In this document: in pieces, positions 36,460 through 46,491 of the stretch
How the letters are laid out: each line of letters starts with the position of its first letter
Numbering within the stretch: the first letter of the stretch is position 1
NCBI GenBank assembly: GCA_910579935.1
Contig: CAJTVQ010000007.1
Span: forward strand, 1 to 64,000
DNA from: an uncultured Lachnospiraceae bacterium
GTDB taxonomy: Bacteria > Bacillota > Clostridia > Lachnospirales > Lachnospiraceae
DNA: 64,000 nucleotides
Reading direction: 5' to 3'
Position numbers and translations under genes: made by a program
The notes under the pieces: generated by a model
Databases searched by the model: none
What the model was told of the DNA's origin: nothing
What the model saw: the letters and a program-made list of their open reading frames with translations, nothing else

Positions 36460-37056
36460 TTATTTTTCAAGACTTGCATGACTCTCAATGATCTTGTCTA
36501 TTAAACCGTAACTCAGTGCTTCTTCCGCGGTTTTCCAGTTATCTCTCTCCGTATCGGCCATGACCACTTCAAAATCCTGTCCGGTATTCTGCGCCATGAT
36601 CCGCGCCATCTTTTCCTTTGTTGCAAGAATATGTCTTGCCGTAATCTCAATTTCCGTCGCCTGTCCCTGGGCTCCGCCTGCCGGCTGATGGATCATGATC
36701 TCCGCATTCGGCAGCGCAAACCTTTTTCCTTTTGCCCCACCCGCTAACAGAAACGCACCCATGCTCGCCGCCATACCGATGCATACGGTGGATACGTCGC
36801 ATTTAATATAATTCATCGTATCGTAAATTGCCATTCCTGCCGTAATCACGCCGCCCGGACTGTTAATATACAGATGGATGTCTTTCTCCGGATCCTCCGA
36901 CTCCAAAAACAGGAGCTGTGCCACTACAATGCTCGCAGAAACATCGTTCACTTCCTCTCCAAGAAAAATGATCCGATCCTTTAAAAGTCTTGAATAAATA
37001 TCATAAGACCGTTCACCCCTGCTCGTCTGCTCCACCACATAAGGTATTAAACTCAT
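36460..37056 (-). CDS. clpP: ClpP protease subunit
   Basis: The 198-residue subunit starts [19 protein letters not shown]. The catalytic serine lies in [13 protein letters not shown], the histidine in [15 protein letters not shown], with an aspartate later in the KIIESH region or before. It forms the tetradecameric chamber. Upstream of clpX by 47 bases in the same operon. Confidence 0.97.
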   Translation of the reverse strand: MSLIPYVVEQTSRGERSYDIYSRLLKDRIIFLGEEVNDVSASIVVAQLLFLESEDPEKDIHLYINSPGGVITAGMAIYDTMNYIKCDVSTVCIGMAASMGAFLLAGGAKGKRFALPNAEIMIHQPAGGAQGQATEIEITARHILATKEKMARIMAQNTGQDFEVVMADTERDNWKTAEEALSYGLIDKIIESHASLEK

Positions 37057-37106
37057 GACCGTTCCTCCTATTCCAGTTCCGCATCCGCCCCCCAGCCCCT
37101 TTATGG

Positions 37107-37147
37107 CAGAGTAACTTCCGTCTGCTTCGCAGCCGTAAGTTGCTCTG
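37107..37147 (-). other. Intercistronic hairpin between tig and clpP
   Basis: CAGAGTAACTTCCGTCTGC (37107-37125) pairs with 37129-37147 with 16 of 19 positions matching and a TTC loop. There is no T run. It may stabilise or cut the mRNA, separating tig from clpPX expression. Confidence 0.4.
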
Positions 37148-37190
37148 GGGGCCGTCCGGGCTTCTGCTGATTTTTGATTCCAGTTTTAAA

Positions 37191-38477
37191 TTATTGCTCT
37201 ACTGCGTTTTCTACTACGAACTCGATGGCTTTCTGAACGGCGATGTCTTCCATGACGTTCTTTTTGCCGCTCTCAGTGATCATTTCCTTTACTTTATCGG
37301 TTTCCATCTGATACATCTCAGCCATTTTTTCTATTTCTTTCGCATAATCCTCTTCGGATGCCTCTATGTTCTCCTTTGCTGCCACAGATTCCAATACCAG
37401 CCTGGACTTGATTCTCTTTTCCGCCTGCGGTCTTACCTGCTCTACCAGCATCTCATAGCTGCTGCCTGTAAACTGGTAATACTGCTCCAAAGAAAGGCCC
37501 TGCATCTGAATTCTCTGTGCAAACTCGTCTACCATCTGTCTCTGCTGTGTCTCAATCATGGCTTCGGGAAGTTCGATATCCGAGTCGTTTATGATGGCAT
37601 CGATCACTGCATCCTCTTTCTCGCTCTTTGCTTCACTTTCTTTTCTTTCCTTGATGTTTTTCTTTACATCTTCTCTGTATTCCGCCAAAGTTTCGAATTC
37701 GGAAACTTCGCTTGCAAACTCGTCATCCAGCTCCGGAAGCTCCTTTTCCTTGATTTCTTTTATCGTACACTTGAATACGGCTGCTTTTCCTTTTAACTCT
37801 TCTGCCTGATAATTTTCGGGGAAAGTCACGTTGACTTCGGTCTCTTTACCGATTTCCGCACCGATCAGCTGCTCTTCAAAGCCCGGAATAAATGCACCGG
37901 AACCGATGGTCAGGGAATAGTCCTCGCCCTTGCCTCCCTCAAACGCCACACCGTCTACAAAGCCTTCAAAGTCAAGCACCGTCATATCACCGTCTTTGAC
38001 AGCCCTGTCTTCGACGACAATATTTCTGGCATTTCTTTCCCGCTCTTTCTCGATTTCCGCATTTACTTCTTCATCGGATACTTCCGTATCTATCTTATCC
38101 ACTTTTACGCCTTTGTATTTACCTAATCCGATTTCTGGCTTCAGCGCCACTTCCGCTGTAAAGATAAAAGGCTGTCCCGCCTCTACCTGAACGACTTCGA
38201 TTTTCGGAGAAGAAACGATATTTTCCTCACATTCATCCAATGCCTTTGAATACGCCTCAGGAAGCAGGTCGTTGACCGCATCTTCATAAAACACTCCCTT
38301 GCCGTACATCTTCTCTATCATCTGGCGCGGCACTTTACCTTTCCGGAATCCGGGAATACTGATGCCCTTCTTATTTTTCTGGTAAGCCCTTTCGATAGCC
38401 TTTTCCAATTCTTCTGGAGCCACCTCAATCGTCAGCTTCGCCATGTTCTTTTCTAATTTTTCCACCTGTAAACTCAT
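37191..38477 (-). CDS. tig: Trigger factor
   Basis: The 428-residue ribosome-bound chaperone has the N-terminal domain with the ribosome-docking signature GFRKGKVPRQM, a central PPIase-like domain (VLDFEGFVDGVAFEGGKGED, GSGAFIPGFEEQLIG), and a helical C-terminal arm. It helps nascent chains fold. First gene of the leftward tig-clpP-clpX-lon-engB group, an order common in Clostridia. Confidence 0.96.
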   Translation of the reverse strand: MSLQVEKLEKNMAKLTIEVAPEELEKAIERAYQKNKKGISIPGFRKGKVPRQMIEKMYGKGVFYEDAVNDLLPEAYSKALDECEENIVSSPKIEVVQVEAGQPFIFTAEVALKPEIGLGKYKGVKVDKIDTEVSDEEVNAEIEKERERNARNIVVEDRAVKDGDMTVLDFEGFVDGVAFEGGKGEDYSLTIGSGAFIPGFEEQLIGAEIGKETEVNVTFPENYQAEELKGKAAVFKCTIKEIKEKELPELDDEFASEVSEFETLAEYREDVKKNIKERKESEAKSEKEDAVIDAIINDSDIELPEAMIETQQRQMVDEFAQRIQMQGLSLEQYYQFTGSSYEMLVEQVRPQAEKRIKSRLVLESVAAKENIEASEEDYAKEIEKMAEMYQMETDKVKEMITESGKKNVMEDIAVQKAIEFVVENAVEQ

Positions 38478-38609
38478 TTCAACAGTTTCCTCCTTAATTT
38501 AACCATCTATCCGCTGATTTTTACAAAAAAAGTATACAATCACAGTCATTATGCGATTATAGCACATTGGGATAGAAAATGCCAGCTTTTTCTTTTATTT
38601 TTTGTAAAG

Positions 38610-38778
38610 TCGGTATCAGTTCGCGGCAATTCAGTCAGATTGTTTGGCGGTGAAGGAGGACGCCCCTGCCGGGGTACTTTGACGGTTCTGTTGCCCCCCG
38701 TTTTCCATACACTTATTCCGCCTTTCATATGAAAATTTATCCTACGCAATATGCACAAGTTATTTCGTGACAGTTCCT
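38610..38778. mobile_element. Dispersed repeat, related to the 25.1 kb element
   Basis: Read on the minus strand, the right end is AGGAACTGTCACGAAATAAC (from 38778) and resembles the end of the 2.5 kb element. The following block (GGCGGAATAAGTGTATGG onward) matches 25147-25237 at about 80 of 91 positions by eye. The left part, near 38620-38650, has the GATTGTTTGGCGGTGA block found at the end of the 25.1 kb element. It seems to link the two groups of repeats. No ORF worth naming lies within. Confidence 0.6.
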
Positions 38779-38815
38779 TAGTTCTATTGACTGCTGTTCA
38801 CCGGTAACATTAGCA

Positions 38816-39169
38816 TTATAGTAAAATGAACAATGAAATGATGCACGCAATCACCATGATTAAAAAAATAATTGCTGCGTAACCGAGCTTTCGCTCCTTG
38901 TCTGAAATGGGACTTTTATTTTTTTCATATTCGTGCGCCAGCATCTTTGTACAAAGTCCCACATTATGCGTCAAATCGCGCATAGGATGGTGATTCCCAA
39001 GCCCTCCGCCAATCATATACATAACATCCCTTCTCTCTCCTGATTTTATAGTAAAGTCTCCGCTAACCCTTGAAAGCACTAAGCTTATTGCAGACAATCT
39101 TTCCCTTAAAGTTTCCCTTGCGTTAAATTTTTCCGGCACAACATACTTCCCCTGCACAGGTCTGAACAA
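38816..39169 (-). CDS. Small membrane-anchored protein, doubtful start
   Basis: The 117-residue frame reads FRPVQGKYVVPEKFNARETL, then VMYMIGGGLGNHHPMRDLTH and MLAHEYEKNKSPISDKERK. It ends with a single membrane helix (YAAIIFLIMVIACIISLFIL) at the C-terminus. The only start is TTG without a good ribosome site, and a TGA lies 8 codons upstream, so the 5' end may be lost. I do not recognise the family; the motif GGGLGNHHPM looks specific. Confidence 0.5.
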   Translation of the reverse strand: MFRPVQGKYVVPEKFNARETLRERLSAISLVLSRVSGDFTIKSGERRDVMYMIGGGLGNHHPMRDLTHNVGLCTKMLAHEYEKNKSPISDKERKLGYAAIIFLIMVIACIISLFILL

Positions 39170-39252
39170 AAAAATACTGCAAACCTTGTACGATCAAAGT
39201 TTCCAGCATTTTCCGGGTTGGGCTGTCCATATGATATTCATATAACAGTCAG

Positions 39253-39324
39253 CAGCTCGTAGGGGAATCGAACCCCTGTTTCCGCCGTGAGAGGGCGGCG
39301 TCTTAACCGCTTGACCAACGAGCC
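39253..39324 (-). tRNA. tRNA-Glu (anticodon CTC)
   Basis: The 72-base cloverleaf starts GGCTCGTTGGTCAAGCGGTT and ends with the T-arm GGGTTCGATTCCC and ACGAGCT plus discriminator G. The anticodon arm has stem CCGCC/GGCGG and loop CTCTCAC, so the anticodon is CTC. CCA is not encoded. D-arm residues and the body match bacterial tRNA-Glu. Confidence 0.93.
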
Positions 39325-39330
39325 ACATTT

Positions 39331-39363
39331 GCAAATGAATAAGTTCGCTACCCATTCATTTGC
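39331..39363. repeat. Inverted repeat just upstream of tRNA-Glu
   Basis: GCAAATGAAT (39331-39340) and ATTCATTTGC (39354-39363) are perfect inverted copies with a 13-base spacer, 6 bases before the tRNA 5' end. It could form a leader hairpin processed away by RNase P or mark an old integration. I do not see a promoter in the interval. Confidence 0.4.
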
Positions 39364-39485
39364 CGACTTGTTTATTTTATTATAAAACACAAAATATTGC
39401 AAGCCCTTTTTTTCATTTTCTGCAATTTTTCTTCAAATTTGTCATTTTTATTGCCTTCCGCGGGCGTACCATTTATTATTTCCTG

Positions 39486-39851
39486 TTATTTCCTGCGCAA
39501 AACATAGTTCAATGCATCTACCACCTGCTCCGGCTCAAAAGGCTTTGCGATAAAATCGTCCGCTCCTTCTTTGATAGCCGTCACCATCTTCTCTTTTTGG
39601 CCTGCTGCCGTTACCATAATGACTTTCGCGTTGTCATCCTCTTTCTTGATACAGATCAAAGCTTCCAGTCCGTTCATGACCGGCATGGTAATATCCATCG
39701 TAACGGCATCGGGTTTCAGCTGTCTGTACATAATTACACCCTCTTCGCCGTTCGTTGCTTCCCCTGCTATTTCATATCCGGCTTCCGTCAAAACTTCTTT
39801 CAACATCTTACGGGACGTTCTGGAATCATCCACAATCAAAACTCTTGCCAT
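39486..39851 (-). CDS. CheY-like single-domain response regulator
   Basis: The 121-residue receiver has the acidic pocket (VLIVDDSRTSRKM), the phosphoacceptor aspartate in KPDAVTMDITMPVMNGLEA, the threonine in VIMVTAAGQ and the lysine in DDFIAKPFEPEQV. It is most like chemotaxis-type CheY of Firmicutes. It follows the CheX-like gene by 27 bases and forms a unit with it, which fits a phosphatase-substrate pair. Confidence 0.88.
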   Translation of the reverse strand: MARVLIVDDSRTSRKMLKEVLTEAGYEIAGEATNGEEGVIMYRQLKPDAVTMDITMPVMNGLEALICIKKEDDNAKVIMVTAAGQKEKMVTAIKEGADDFIAKPFEPEQVVDALNYVLRRK

Positions 39852-39878
39852 AATCCTATCCTCCTACGCTTCTACATA

Positions 39879-40769
39879 TTATACTTCAATCTTAACACCG
39901 GTATCCGTTGCAATCACAATCCGTATCTTGCGGTTCTGCACATAAATCGGCACAATCAGCAACTTATCTTCCGCCGTTACACGTCCACTCTGATAAAATG
40001 TAGGAGGAACCATATCCACCTGGACATTCCGCAGACTCAGTTCCGATGCATACAACCCGTTGACACAGTTAATGAACTCGCAGACCGAATCAAAAGCGAA
40101 CAGATCCATTGTCCCGAATTCTTCCCTGCCGAATGTCTCCGCTATGGCAAGCAGATTGTTGCCCTCCCCGGCCAGCCCAAGCAGAATCGAATGTTCCCCT
40201 TCCACTTCCTGCATCGCCAGATTTTCAAATTCATAGCTGTCAGCCTCATAAGAAGCCTCAATCGATATATCGCTGTCGATCAGACGGATGATCGTACGCA
40301 CTGCCACGCCCACCAGTCCCGTGGAAAGCGGCTGGGGACTCCTGACATACAGCGGGATCATGCGGTCCACATCCCCGCTCCTGAAATCCTCCATATCCGT
40401 ATTCGTAAAACCGTTTTCCTGCTGGTACAGATCCATTCCGGCCTCTATCTCTTCCAGCGTCATGATCCCAAGTTCCATGGCCGACTGGACGAAGGACAGA
40501 TAAGGATTCCCCTGCAGTTTCAGAAGCCGTCCCACCTGGCTCTCCGTTAAAAATCCCATCTCTACCGCAATATCTCCAAACCGCTTATCCTCCAGCGCCT
40601 GTTTCCTGTTAATCTTATTTGCCTGTTCCCGCGAAAGCAGTTTTTCGCTGACGGCAATCAGCCCCAATTTGACCCGTGATTTTTTCTGGTTGTCCTGTAT
40701 CGCATCCAACTGTTCGGAAGAAATCAACTTTTGTTCCAAAAGAAATTTACCAAAAATCTGATTAAACAT
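39879..40769 (-). CDS. CheX-like chemotaxis phosphatase-domain protein
   Basis: The 296-residue protein has an N-terminal half built of repeated helical units (FGKFLLEQKLISSEQLDAIQ and FGDIAVEMGFLTESQVGRLL), the pattern of MshEN/GspE N-terminal-like c-di-GMP-related modules. The C-terminal half, from about residue 150, is CheX-like (EFENLAMQEVEGEHSILLGL, FAFDSVCEFINCVNGLYASE). CheX dephosphorylates CheY-P. The motif ExxN appears as EFINCVNG. Its neighbour is a CheY, a likely partner. The N-terminal repeats could allow c-di-GMP sensing, but this is an inference. Confidence 0.75.
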   Translation of the reverse strand: MFNQIFGKFLLEQKLISSEQLDAIQDNQKKSRVKLGLIAVSEKLLSREQANKINRKQALEDKRFGDIAVEMGFLTESQVGRLLKLQGNPYLSFVQSAMELGIMTLEEIEAGMDLYQQENGFTNTDMEDFRSGDVDRMIPLYVRSPQPLSTGLVGVAVRTIIRLIDSDISIEASYEADSYEFENLAMQEVEGEHSILLGLAGEGNNLLAIAETFGREEFGTMDLFAFDSVCEFINCVNGLYASELSLRNVQVDMVPPTFYQSGRVTAEDKLLIVPIYVQNRKIRIVIATDTGVKIEV

Positions 40770-40815
40770 ATGTACCCTCCATCATTAAAATAGAATTCAT
40801 TATATTATACTATAT

Positions 40816-43800
40816 TTACGACACAAAATCAAATAAACTTATCTGATTTGACTCAGGTAAATTTCCGAGCAGGCCAAGACTCCCCATTAAGTCCACAATT
40901 GTCTTGGAAACTTTCGCTCTCTGACGGAAATCATCTTTTGACAGAAAGGGACCGTCCTTTGCGGCTTCCACAATGGAATCCGCCGCTTTTTCCCCCAGTC
41001 CGTCGATGCTGCTTAAGGAAGGCATCAGCCTGCCGTCCACAATCTGAAACAGCCTTGACTGGGCGGAAAAAATATCGATCGGTAAAAATTCAAATCCCCT
41101 GGCATACATTTCCTGCACCAGTTTCATGTCGCGGTAGGAATCCTGCTCTTTTTTGGACAGGGTGTCCATCCTCTGTTTATAGTCCGCCATGACTTTTTCC
41201 AAATGTTCCTTTCCCTGACACATCAGTTCATAAGAAAACGCCGATGCGCGGATACTGAAAAATGCCGCATAAAAGGCAAGGGGATAGTTAATCTTGCAGT
41301 AGGCGATCCTCCACGCCATCATAACATATGCCGCCGCATGTGCCTTCGGGAACATGTACTTGATTTTCTTACAGGACCAGATATACCAGTCCGGCACGTT
41401 TGCCGCTTCCATCGCCGCTTCCATTTCCGGCTTTAATCCCTTTCCCTTGCGGACGCTCTCCATAATGGTAAACGCAAGGGAACTTTCCACCCCCATACCG
41501 ATCAGGTAGACCATAATGTCATCCCTCGTACAGATGGCCGTGGAAATCGTAGCCTTTCCTTCCTGAATCAGCGTCTGCGCATTTCCCAGCCATACATCCG
41601 TCCCGTGGGCCAGCCCTGCGATACGCACCAAATCGGAAAAAGCCTGCGGTTTCGTGTCAATCAGCATCTGCATGGCAAACTCCGTGCCAAATTCCGGAAT
41701 CCCCAGCGCTCCCAGCTTACAGCCGCCTATCTGATCCGGTGTAATGCCGAGCGCTTCCGTATTTTTAAACAGGGACATGACCTGCGGGTCATCCAGCGGA
41801 ATGGTGACGGGGTCTATGCCGGTCAGGTCCTGCAGCATACGGATCATGGTCGGATCATCGTGTCCGAGAATGTCCAGCTTTAACAGATTATGATCGATGG
41901 AGTGGTAATCAAAATGCGTCGTTACGATATCCGTCGTCATATCGTTGGCCGGGTGCTGCACCGGCGTAAAGGAATTAATCTCTTCTCCCAGCGGCAGTAC
42001 GATGATTCCCCCGGGATGCTGCCCCGTGCTCCTCCGGATTCCGGTGCATCCGGTTACGATCCGGTTGATTTCACAGGTCCGCTTATGCTTTCCCCTTTCT
42101 TCATAATAATTTTTCACATAGCCGAACGCCGTTTTATCCGCCAGCGTGCCGATGGTTCCGGCGCGGTACGTCTGTCCTGCCCCGAAGATCACTTCCGTGT
42201 ACTTATGTGCCTTACTCTGGTATTCACCGGAGAAATTCAAATCAATATCCGGCTCCTTATCCCCCTTAAATCCCAAAAACGTTTCGAACGGAATGTCAAA
42301 GCCGTCCTTCTTCAGGGGAGCGCCGCAGACCGGACACACTTTATCCGGCATATCACAGCCCGCCCTTCCGGCATATGCCTTCACCTCTTCGGATTCAAAA
42401 TCGCTGTAATGGCATTCGCTGCAGTAATAATGGGGACTTAACGGATTGACCTCCGTGATCCCCGCCATAGTCGCCACAAAAGAGGAACCGACCGAGCCTC
42501 TGGAACCGACCAGGTAACCGTCCTCCACCGATTTCCACACCAGCTTCTGCGCGATGATATACATTACGGCAAACCCGTTGGTAATAATGGAGTTCAGTTC
42601 CCTCTTTAAACGCGCCTCTACAATTTCCGGCAGCACATCTCCATAGATTTCATGCGCCTTGTTATAACAGATATCCGTCAGTGTCTTGTCACTGTCGGGA
42701 ATGACCGGCGCACACTTATCCGGACGGACCGGTGCCATGGTTTCCACCATATCCGCGATCCGGTTGGTATTGGTGATCACCACTTCCTCCGCCTTGTCGC
42801 TGCCAAGATAAGCGAATTCCTCCAGCATTTCCTCCGTGGTGCGCAGATAAAGGGGCGCCTGCTCATCCGAATCGGCAAAGCCCTTTCCGGCCATAATGAT
42901 CCTCCGGTATACCTCGTCCTCCGGATCCAGAAAATGCACGTCGCAGGTGGCCACCACCGGCTTGTTAAACTGTTCTCCCAGTTCCACGATCTTCCGGTTG
43001 ATATTTTCAATATCTTCTATGGAATTCACATTCCTTACCCGGTCGGATGCGATCATGAACTTGTTGTTGCCCGTAGGCTGGATTTCCAGATAATCATAAA
43101 AATTCACCAGCCTTGCAATTTCCGTGTCCGGTTTTTCATCCAGCAGCGCCCGGTACAGTTCTCCCGCTTCGCAGGCGCTTCCGAGTATCAGTCCCTCCCT
43201 GCACTTCATCAGCAGACTTTTCGGCACCCGCGGACGCTTACTGAAATAAGTCAGATGGGACTCGGATACCAGACGGTACAGGTTTACCCGTCCCGTATCG
43301 TTCTTTGCCAGAATGATCGCATGATAAGAGGGCAGCTTCTTTACGATGTCGGGATTGGAATCCCCCAGGGCGTTCACTTTCTCTAAGGTATCTGCCTCCC
43401 GCTCCTTTAACATCGGAATGAATTTTACAAAAATTTCCGCAGTCGCCTCCGCATCGTCCACCGCCCGGTGATGATTCTCCAGTGATATTCCCAAAGTCTT
43501 TGCCACCGCATCCAGCGTATGCTTCGCCTGATGGGGCAGCAGCACTCTGGCAATTCCCACCGTATCCACATAGGTAAATTCTTTCTTTATCCCCAGCCTC
43601 TGCGCATTTTCCATGATAAAGCCCATATCGAAATTGGCATTGTGCGCCACCAGCACCGCATCCTGGCAAAAATCCAGAAATTCCGGCAGAACGGCTTCTA
43701 TCTTCGGCGCTTCCACTACCATCCCGTCGTTGATGCCGGTCAGTTTTTCGATTTCAAACGGAATCGGCACTTCCGGATTCACAAAGGCGGAATAACGGTC

Positions 43801-45348
43801 CATAATCTCTCCCTGCTCCACTTTCACCGCGCCGATTTCGATAATCCGGTTATTTACCGGTGAAAACCCGGTTGTTTCTATATCAAATACAACAAATGCA
43901 CCGTTAAAATCCTGCCCCTTATCTCCCGTGACGATTTCCTTCAGATCGTCCACCAGATAGGCTTCCATCCCGTATATGACTTTAAAAAAGTCCTGCTTAT
44001 CCGGTTCCGCTTCCCCGGCTTCCTTTCGCTTCCCCTTTTCAACTTTCCACAAATCCTCCCAGACATGGTTTGCATCCGGAAAAGACTGCACCACTCCGTG
44101 ATCCGTAATGGCAATGGCCGGATGCCCCCACTTATAGGCGCGCTTTACGATATCTTTCGCCTCCGACACCCCGTCCATATCGCTCATCTTCGTATGACAG
44201 TGCAGTTCCACTCTCTTACGCGTGCTGTTGTCGGAACGGGCGGATGTGAAATCCGGTATTTTCTTCACGCCTGCAATGGAACCGATGGTCAGTTCATTGT
44301 CAAACCTGTCGATCACCGCCATTCCTTTTATCTTTACAAAGGCGCCTTTAAAAAGCCCCTGCTCGATTTCCTCCACCTGCTCGTTTCCTGCAAAAATCTT
44401 AAACGTCAGCGTATCTGTAAAATCGGTAATATCGAAAAAGAGAATGGTCTTCTCGTTTTTTATGGCTCTCTTATCGGAGTTAATGATCTTTCCCCGTATG
44501 ACCACTTCTCCCATTTCCCCGATGATATCCTCGATGTTCATTGCCGGCTCGTCAAAATCGCGCCCGTATACCACCTCCGGATTGTCCGAACGCTTCACCG
44601 CGCGTTTGAAATCCGCCCGGTCCGAACCCCTGCCTGCGCGGAAGGCGCCTCTGCCTCCGGACTCGTTCTGCTTTGTCACGCCCTCTTTCGGCGGCTTGAC
44701 CGGACTCTCCTTTTCTGAAGCTGCCAAAACCGGCTTTGTCTCTGTTTCCCCGCTGCTGCCATAACCCGAAGCCCTGCTGCCGGCGCTGATCTCCGCCACC
44801 TGCTTTGCTATCCTTAATTCATCCTCTTCCGTGTGCTTTCCCGCGCTGCTTTCCTTATATTCCACCCCGATATCCACCCGAAAGCCGAACCGTTCGTTAT
44901 AAATTTTATCCAGAATCCTTACCAGTTCTTCTTCCCTGCTTCTGGCCGGAACCGAATCCTCTATGGTCAGCAGCAGCCGGTTCTCATCCGGATAAGAGAT
45001 ATCCGCATTTTTAAACACACTGTACTCCACGGGACTGTATTCCTTCAGTTCCAAAAGAATGCTGTTCCGGTAAACATCCATGAACTTTTCGGGATTGTAC
45101 TGGGCTGAGAGATGATATTTCTCATAAATTTTAATAACCATCGGAAAGCCGGGAAACAACTGTCTTTTTATAGTTCCCTCCACTTTCAGTATATGCTCTT
45201 TTTCTATCAGTCTTCCGCTTACGATATAAATACGCAGAAAGTCCTTCCGTTTGGTGGCGGAAATCCGTTCCACCTCCACCTGTTCAAAATAATCCTTTAT
45301 CCTGCCCTCCAGCTTAAGCGAAGGAAATACATCCAAAAACTTTTTCAC
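40816..45348 (-). CDS. polC: DNA polymerase III alpha subunit, PolC type
   Basis: The 1510-residue replicase carries an OB-fold part, a PHP domain (ELHCHTKMSDMDGV), and a DnaQ-like 3'-5' exonuclease inserted into it (FVVFDIETTGFSPVNNRIIE). The C-family polymerase core has GSRGSVGSSFVATM and PDIDLNFSGEYQ (the catalytic aspartates). A zinc-binding group (CSECHYSDFE, CPVCGAPLKK) is also visible. It is the main leading-strand polymerase in low-GC Gram-positives. It is transcribed leftwards after ispG by 21 bases. Confidence 0.98.
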   Translation of the reverse strand: MKKFLDVFPSLKLEGRIKDYFEQVEVERISATKRKDFLRIYIVSGRLIEKEHILKVEGTIKRQLFPGFPMVIKIYEKYHLSAQYNPEKFMDVYRNSILLELKEYSPVEYSVFKNADISYPDENRLLLTIEDSVPARSREEELVRILDKIYNERFGFRVDIGVEYKESSAGKHTEEDELRIAKQVAEISAGSRASGYGSSGETETKPVLAASEKESPVKPPKEGVTKQNESGGRGAFRAGRGSDRADFKRAVKRSDNPEVVYGRDFDEPAMNIEDIIGEMGEVVIRGKIINSDKRAIKNEKTILFFDITDFTDTLTFKIFAGNEQVEEIEQGLFKGAFVKIKGMAVIDRFDNELTIGSIAGVKKIPDFTSARSDNSTRKRVELHCHTKMSDMDGVSEAKDIVKRAYKWGHPAIAITDHGVVQSFPDANHVWEDLWKVEKGKRKEAGEAEPDKQDFFKVIYGMEAYLVDDLKEIVTGDKGQDFNGAFVVFDIETTGFSPVNNRIIEIGAVKVEQGEIMDRYSAFVNPEVPIPFEIEKLTGINDGMVVEAPKIEAVLPEFLDFCQDAVLVAHNANFDMGFIMENAQRLGIKKEFTYVDTVGIARVLLPHQAKHTLDAVAKTLGISLENHHRAVDDAEATAEIFVKFIPMLKEREADTLEKVNALGDSNPDIVKKLPSYHAIILAKNDTGRVNLYRLVSESHLTYFSKRPRVPKSLLMKCREGLILGSACEAGELYRALLDEKPDTEIARLVNFYDYLEIQPTGNNKFMIASDRVRNVNSIEDIENINRKIVELGEQFNKPVVATCDVHFLDPEDEVYRRIIMAGKGFADSDEQAPLYLRTTEEMLEEFAYLGSDKAEEVVITNTNRIADMVETMAPVRPDKCAPVIPDSDKTLTDICYNKAHEIYGDVLPEIVEARLKRELNSIITNGFAVMYIIAQKLVWKSVEDGYLVGSRGSVGSSFVATMAGITEVNPLSPHYYCSECHYSDFESEEVKAYAGRAGCDMPDKVCPVCGAPLKKDGFDIPFETFLGFKGDKEPDIDLNFSGEYQSKAHKYTEVIFGAGQTYRAGTIGTLADKTAFGYVKNYYEERGKHKRTCEINRIVTGCTGIRRSTGQHPGGIIVLPLGEEINSFTPVQHPANDMTTDIVTTHFDYHSIDHNLLKLDILGHDDPTMIRMLQDLTGIDPVTIPLDDPQVMSLFKNTEALGITPDQIGGCKLGALGIPEFGTEFAMQMLIDTKPQAFSDLVRIAGLAHGTDVWLGNAQTLIQEGKATISTAICTRDDIMVYLIGMGVESSLAFTIMESVRKGKGLKPEMEAAMEAANVPDWYIWSCKKIKYMFPKAHAAAYVMMAWRIAYCKINYPLAFYAAFFSIRASAFSYELMCQGKEHLEKVMADYKQRMDTLSKKEQDSYRDMKLVQEMYARGFEFLPIDIFSAQSRLFQIVDGRLMPSLSSIDGLGEKAADSIVEAAKDGPFLSKDDFRQRAKVSKTIVDLMGSLGLLGNLPESNQISLFDFVS

Positions 45349-45369
45349 GACTAACCCGCTTTCTTCACA

Positions 45370-46428
45370 TTACGCCTGATTCCAATGCAGCAGTTCCTCC
45401 CGCAGCGCAAAAAGCAGCTCTGCCTCCGGCACTTTACGGACAATTTCCCCCTTCTTTATCAGCAGACCTTCCCCGATGCCTCCGGCAATTCCGATATCTG
45501 CCTCTTTCGCCTCTCCGGGGCCGTTGACCGCACAGCCCATCACCGCCACCTTGAGTTCCAGCGGAATATCCGCCACCATCTGTTCCACCTGGTTTGCCAG
45601 CCCGATCAGATCGATCTTTGTCCTTCCGCAGGTCGGACAGGATACCACCTCGATCCCTCCCCTGCGCAGCCCCAGCGTACGCAGGATCAGCTTCGCCGAC
45701 TTGATCTCCTCCACCGGGTCGCCGGTCAGGGAAACCCGTATCGTATCTCCGATGCCCTGATACAGAATCACTCCCAGCCCTACACCGGACTTAATATTTC
45801 CGCTCACCAGCGTTCCCGATTCCGTGATTCCCACATGCAGCGGATAATCGGTCTGCTCCGCCAGTATCTCATGGGCTTTGATGCACATCATAACGTCGGA
45901 AGATTTAATGCTGATGACCATGCGGTCATATCCCAAGTCCTCTATCATCCGCACCTTGTCCAAAGCGCTCTCCACAATGCCCTGCGCCGTTACGCCTTCG
46001 TATTTTTCCACCAGTTCTTTTTCCAGCGAACCGCTGTTGACTCCTACCCGTATCGGAATATTCCTTTCCCTGGCCGCACGCACGACCTCGGCTACCTTCT
46101 CCCGTCCGCCGATGTTCCCCGGATTGATACGGATCTTATCGGCCCCATTTTCCATCGCCGCAACTGCCATCTTATAATCGAAATGAATATCCGCCACAAG
46201 CGGAATCGCTATCTGCTTCTTAATCTCCTTTATCGCCAGCGCAGCCTCCATATTCGGGACGGTGCAGCGGATGATCTCGCAACCTGCCGCTTCCAGCCGG
46301 TGTATCTGTTCCACCGTGGCGGCCACGTCCTCTGTCCTTGTATTCGTCATGGACTGTATCAGCACAGGATTTCCCCCGCCTATCACCTTATTTCCTATCT
46401 TTACCGTTTTCGTATGTTCTCTATGCAT
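45370..46428 (-). CDS. ispG: (E)-4-hydroxy-3-methylbut-2-enyl-diphosphate synthase
   Basis: The 352-residue enzyme of the MEP isoprenoid pathway has the N-terminal TIM-barrel ([40 protein letters not shown]) and the 4Fe-4S part with [12 protein letters not shown] and [17 protein letters not shown]. It converts MEcPP to HMBPP. It is directly upstream of polC, an order seen in Firmicutes where the upstream dxr-rseP genes often follow; those are not present here. Confidence 0.96.
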   Translation of the reverse strand: MHREHTKTVKIGNKVIGGGNPVLIQSMTNTRTEDVAATVEQIHRLEAAGCEIIRCTVPNMEAALAIKEIKKQIAIPLVADIHFDYKMAVAAMENGADKIRINPGNIGGREKVAEVVRAARERNIPIRVGVNSGSLEKELVEKYEGVTAQGIVESALDKVRMIEDLGYDRMVISIKSSDVMMCIKAHEILAEQTDYPLHVGITESGTLVSGNIKSGVGLGVILYQGIGDTIRVSLTGDPVEEIKSAKLILRTLGLRRGGIEVVSCPTCGRTKIDLIGLANQVEQMVADIPLELKVAVMGCAVNGPGEAKEADIGIAGGIGEGLLIKKGEIVRKVPEAELLFALREELLHWNQA

Positions 46429-46491
46429 TGCGGCTGCCTCCGTTTTTTTCTTAATTTAAATACTTTGTATCTATGATACCCTATTTCCGCA

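Noticed and set aside
39180..39380. Attachment site of an integrated element at tRNA-Glu
   Set aside because: No integrase gene and no direct repeat of the tRNA 3' end was seen within reach, so no att site is claimed.
39360..40550. Long plus-strand open frame of 396 codons
   Set aside because: It is antisense to the CheY- and CheX-like genes, rich in H, F and R. Shadow of real genes on the minus strand.
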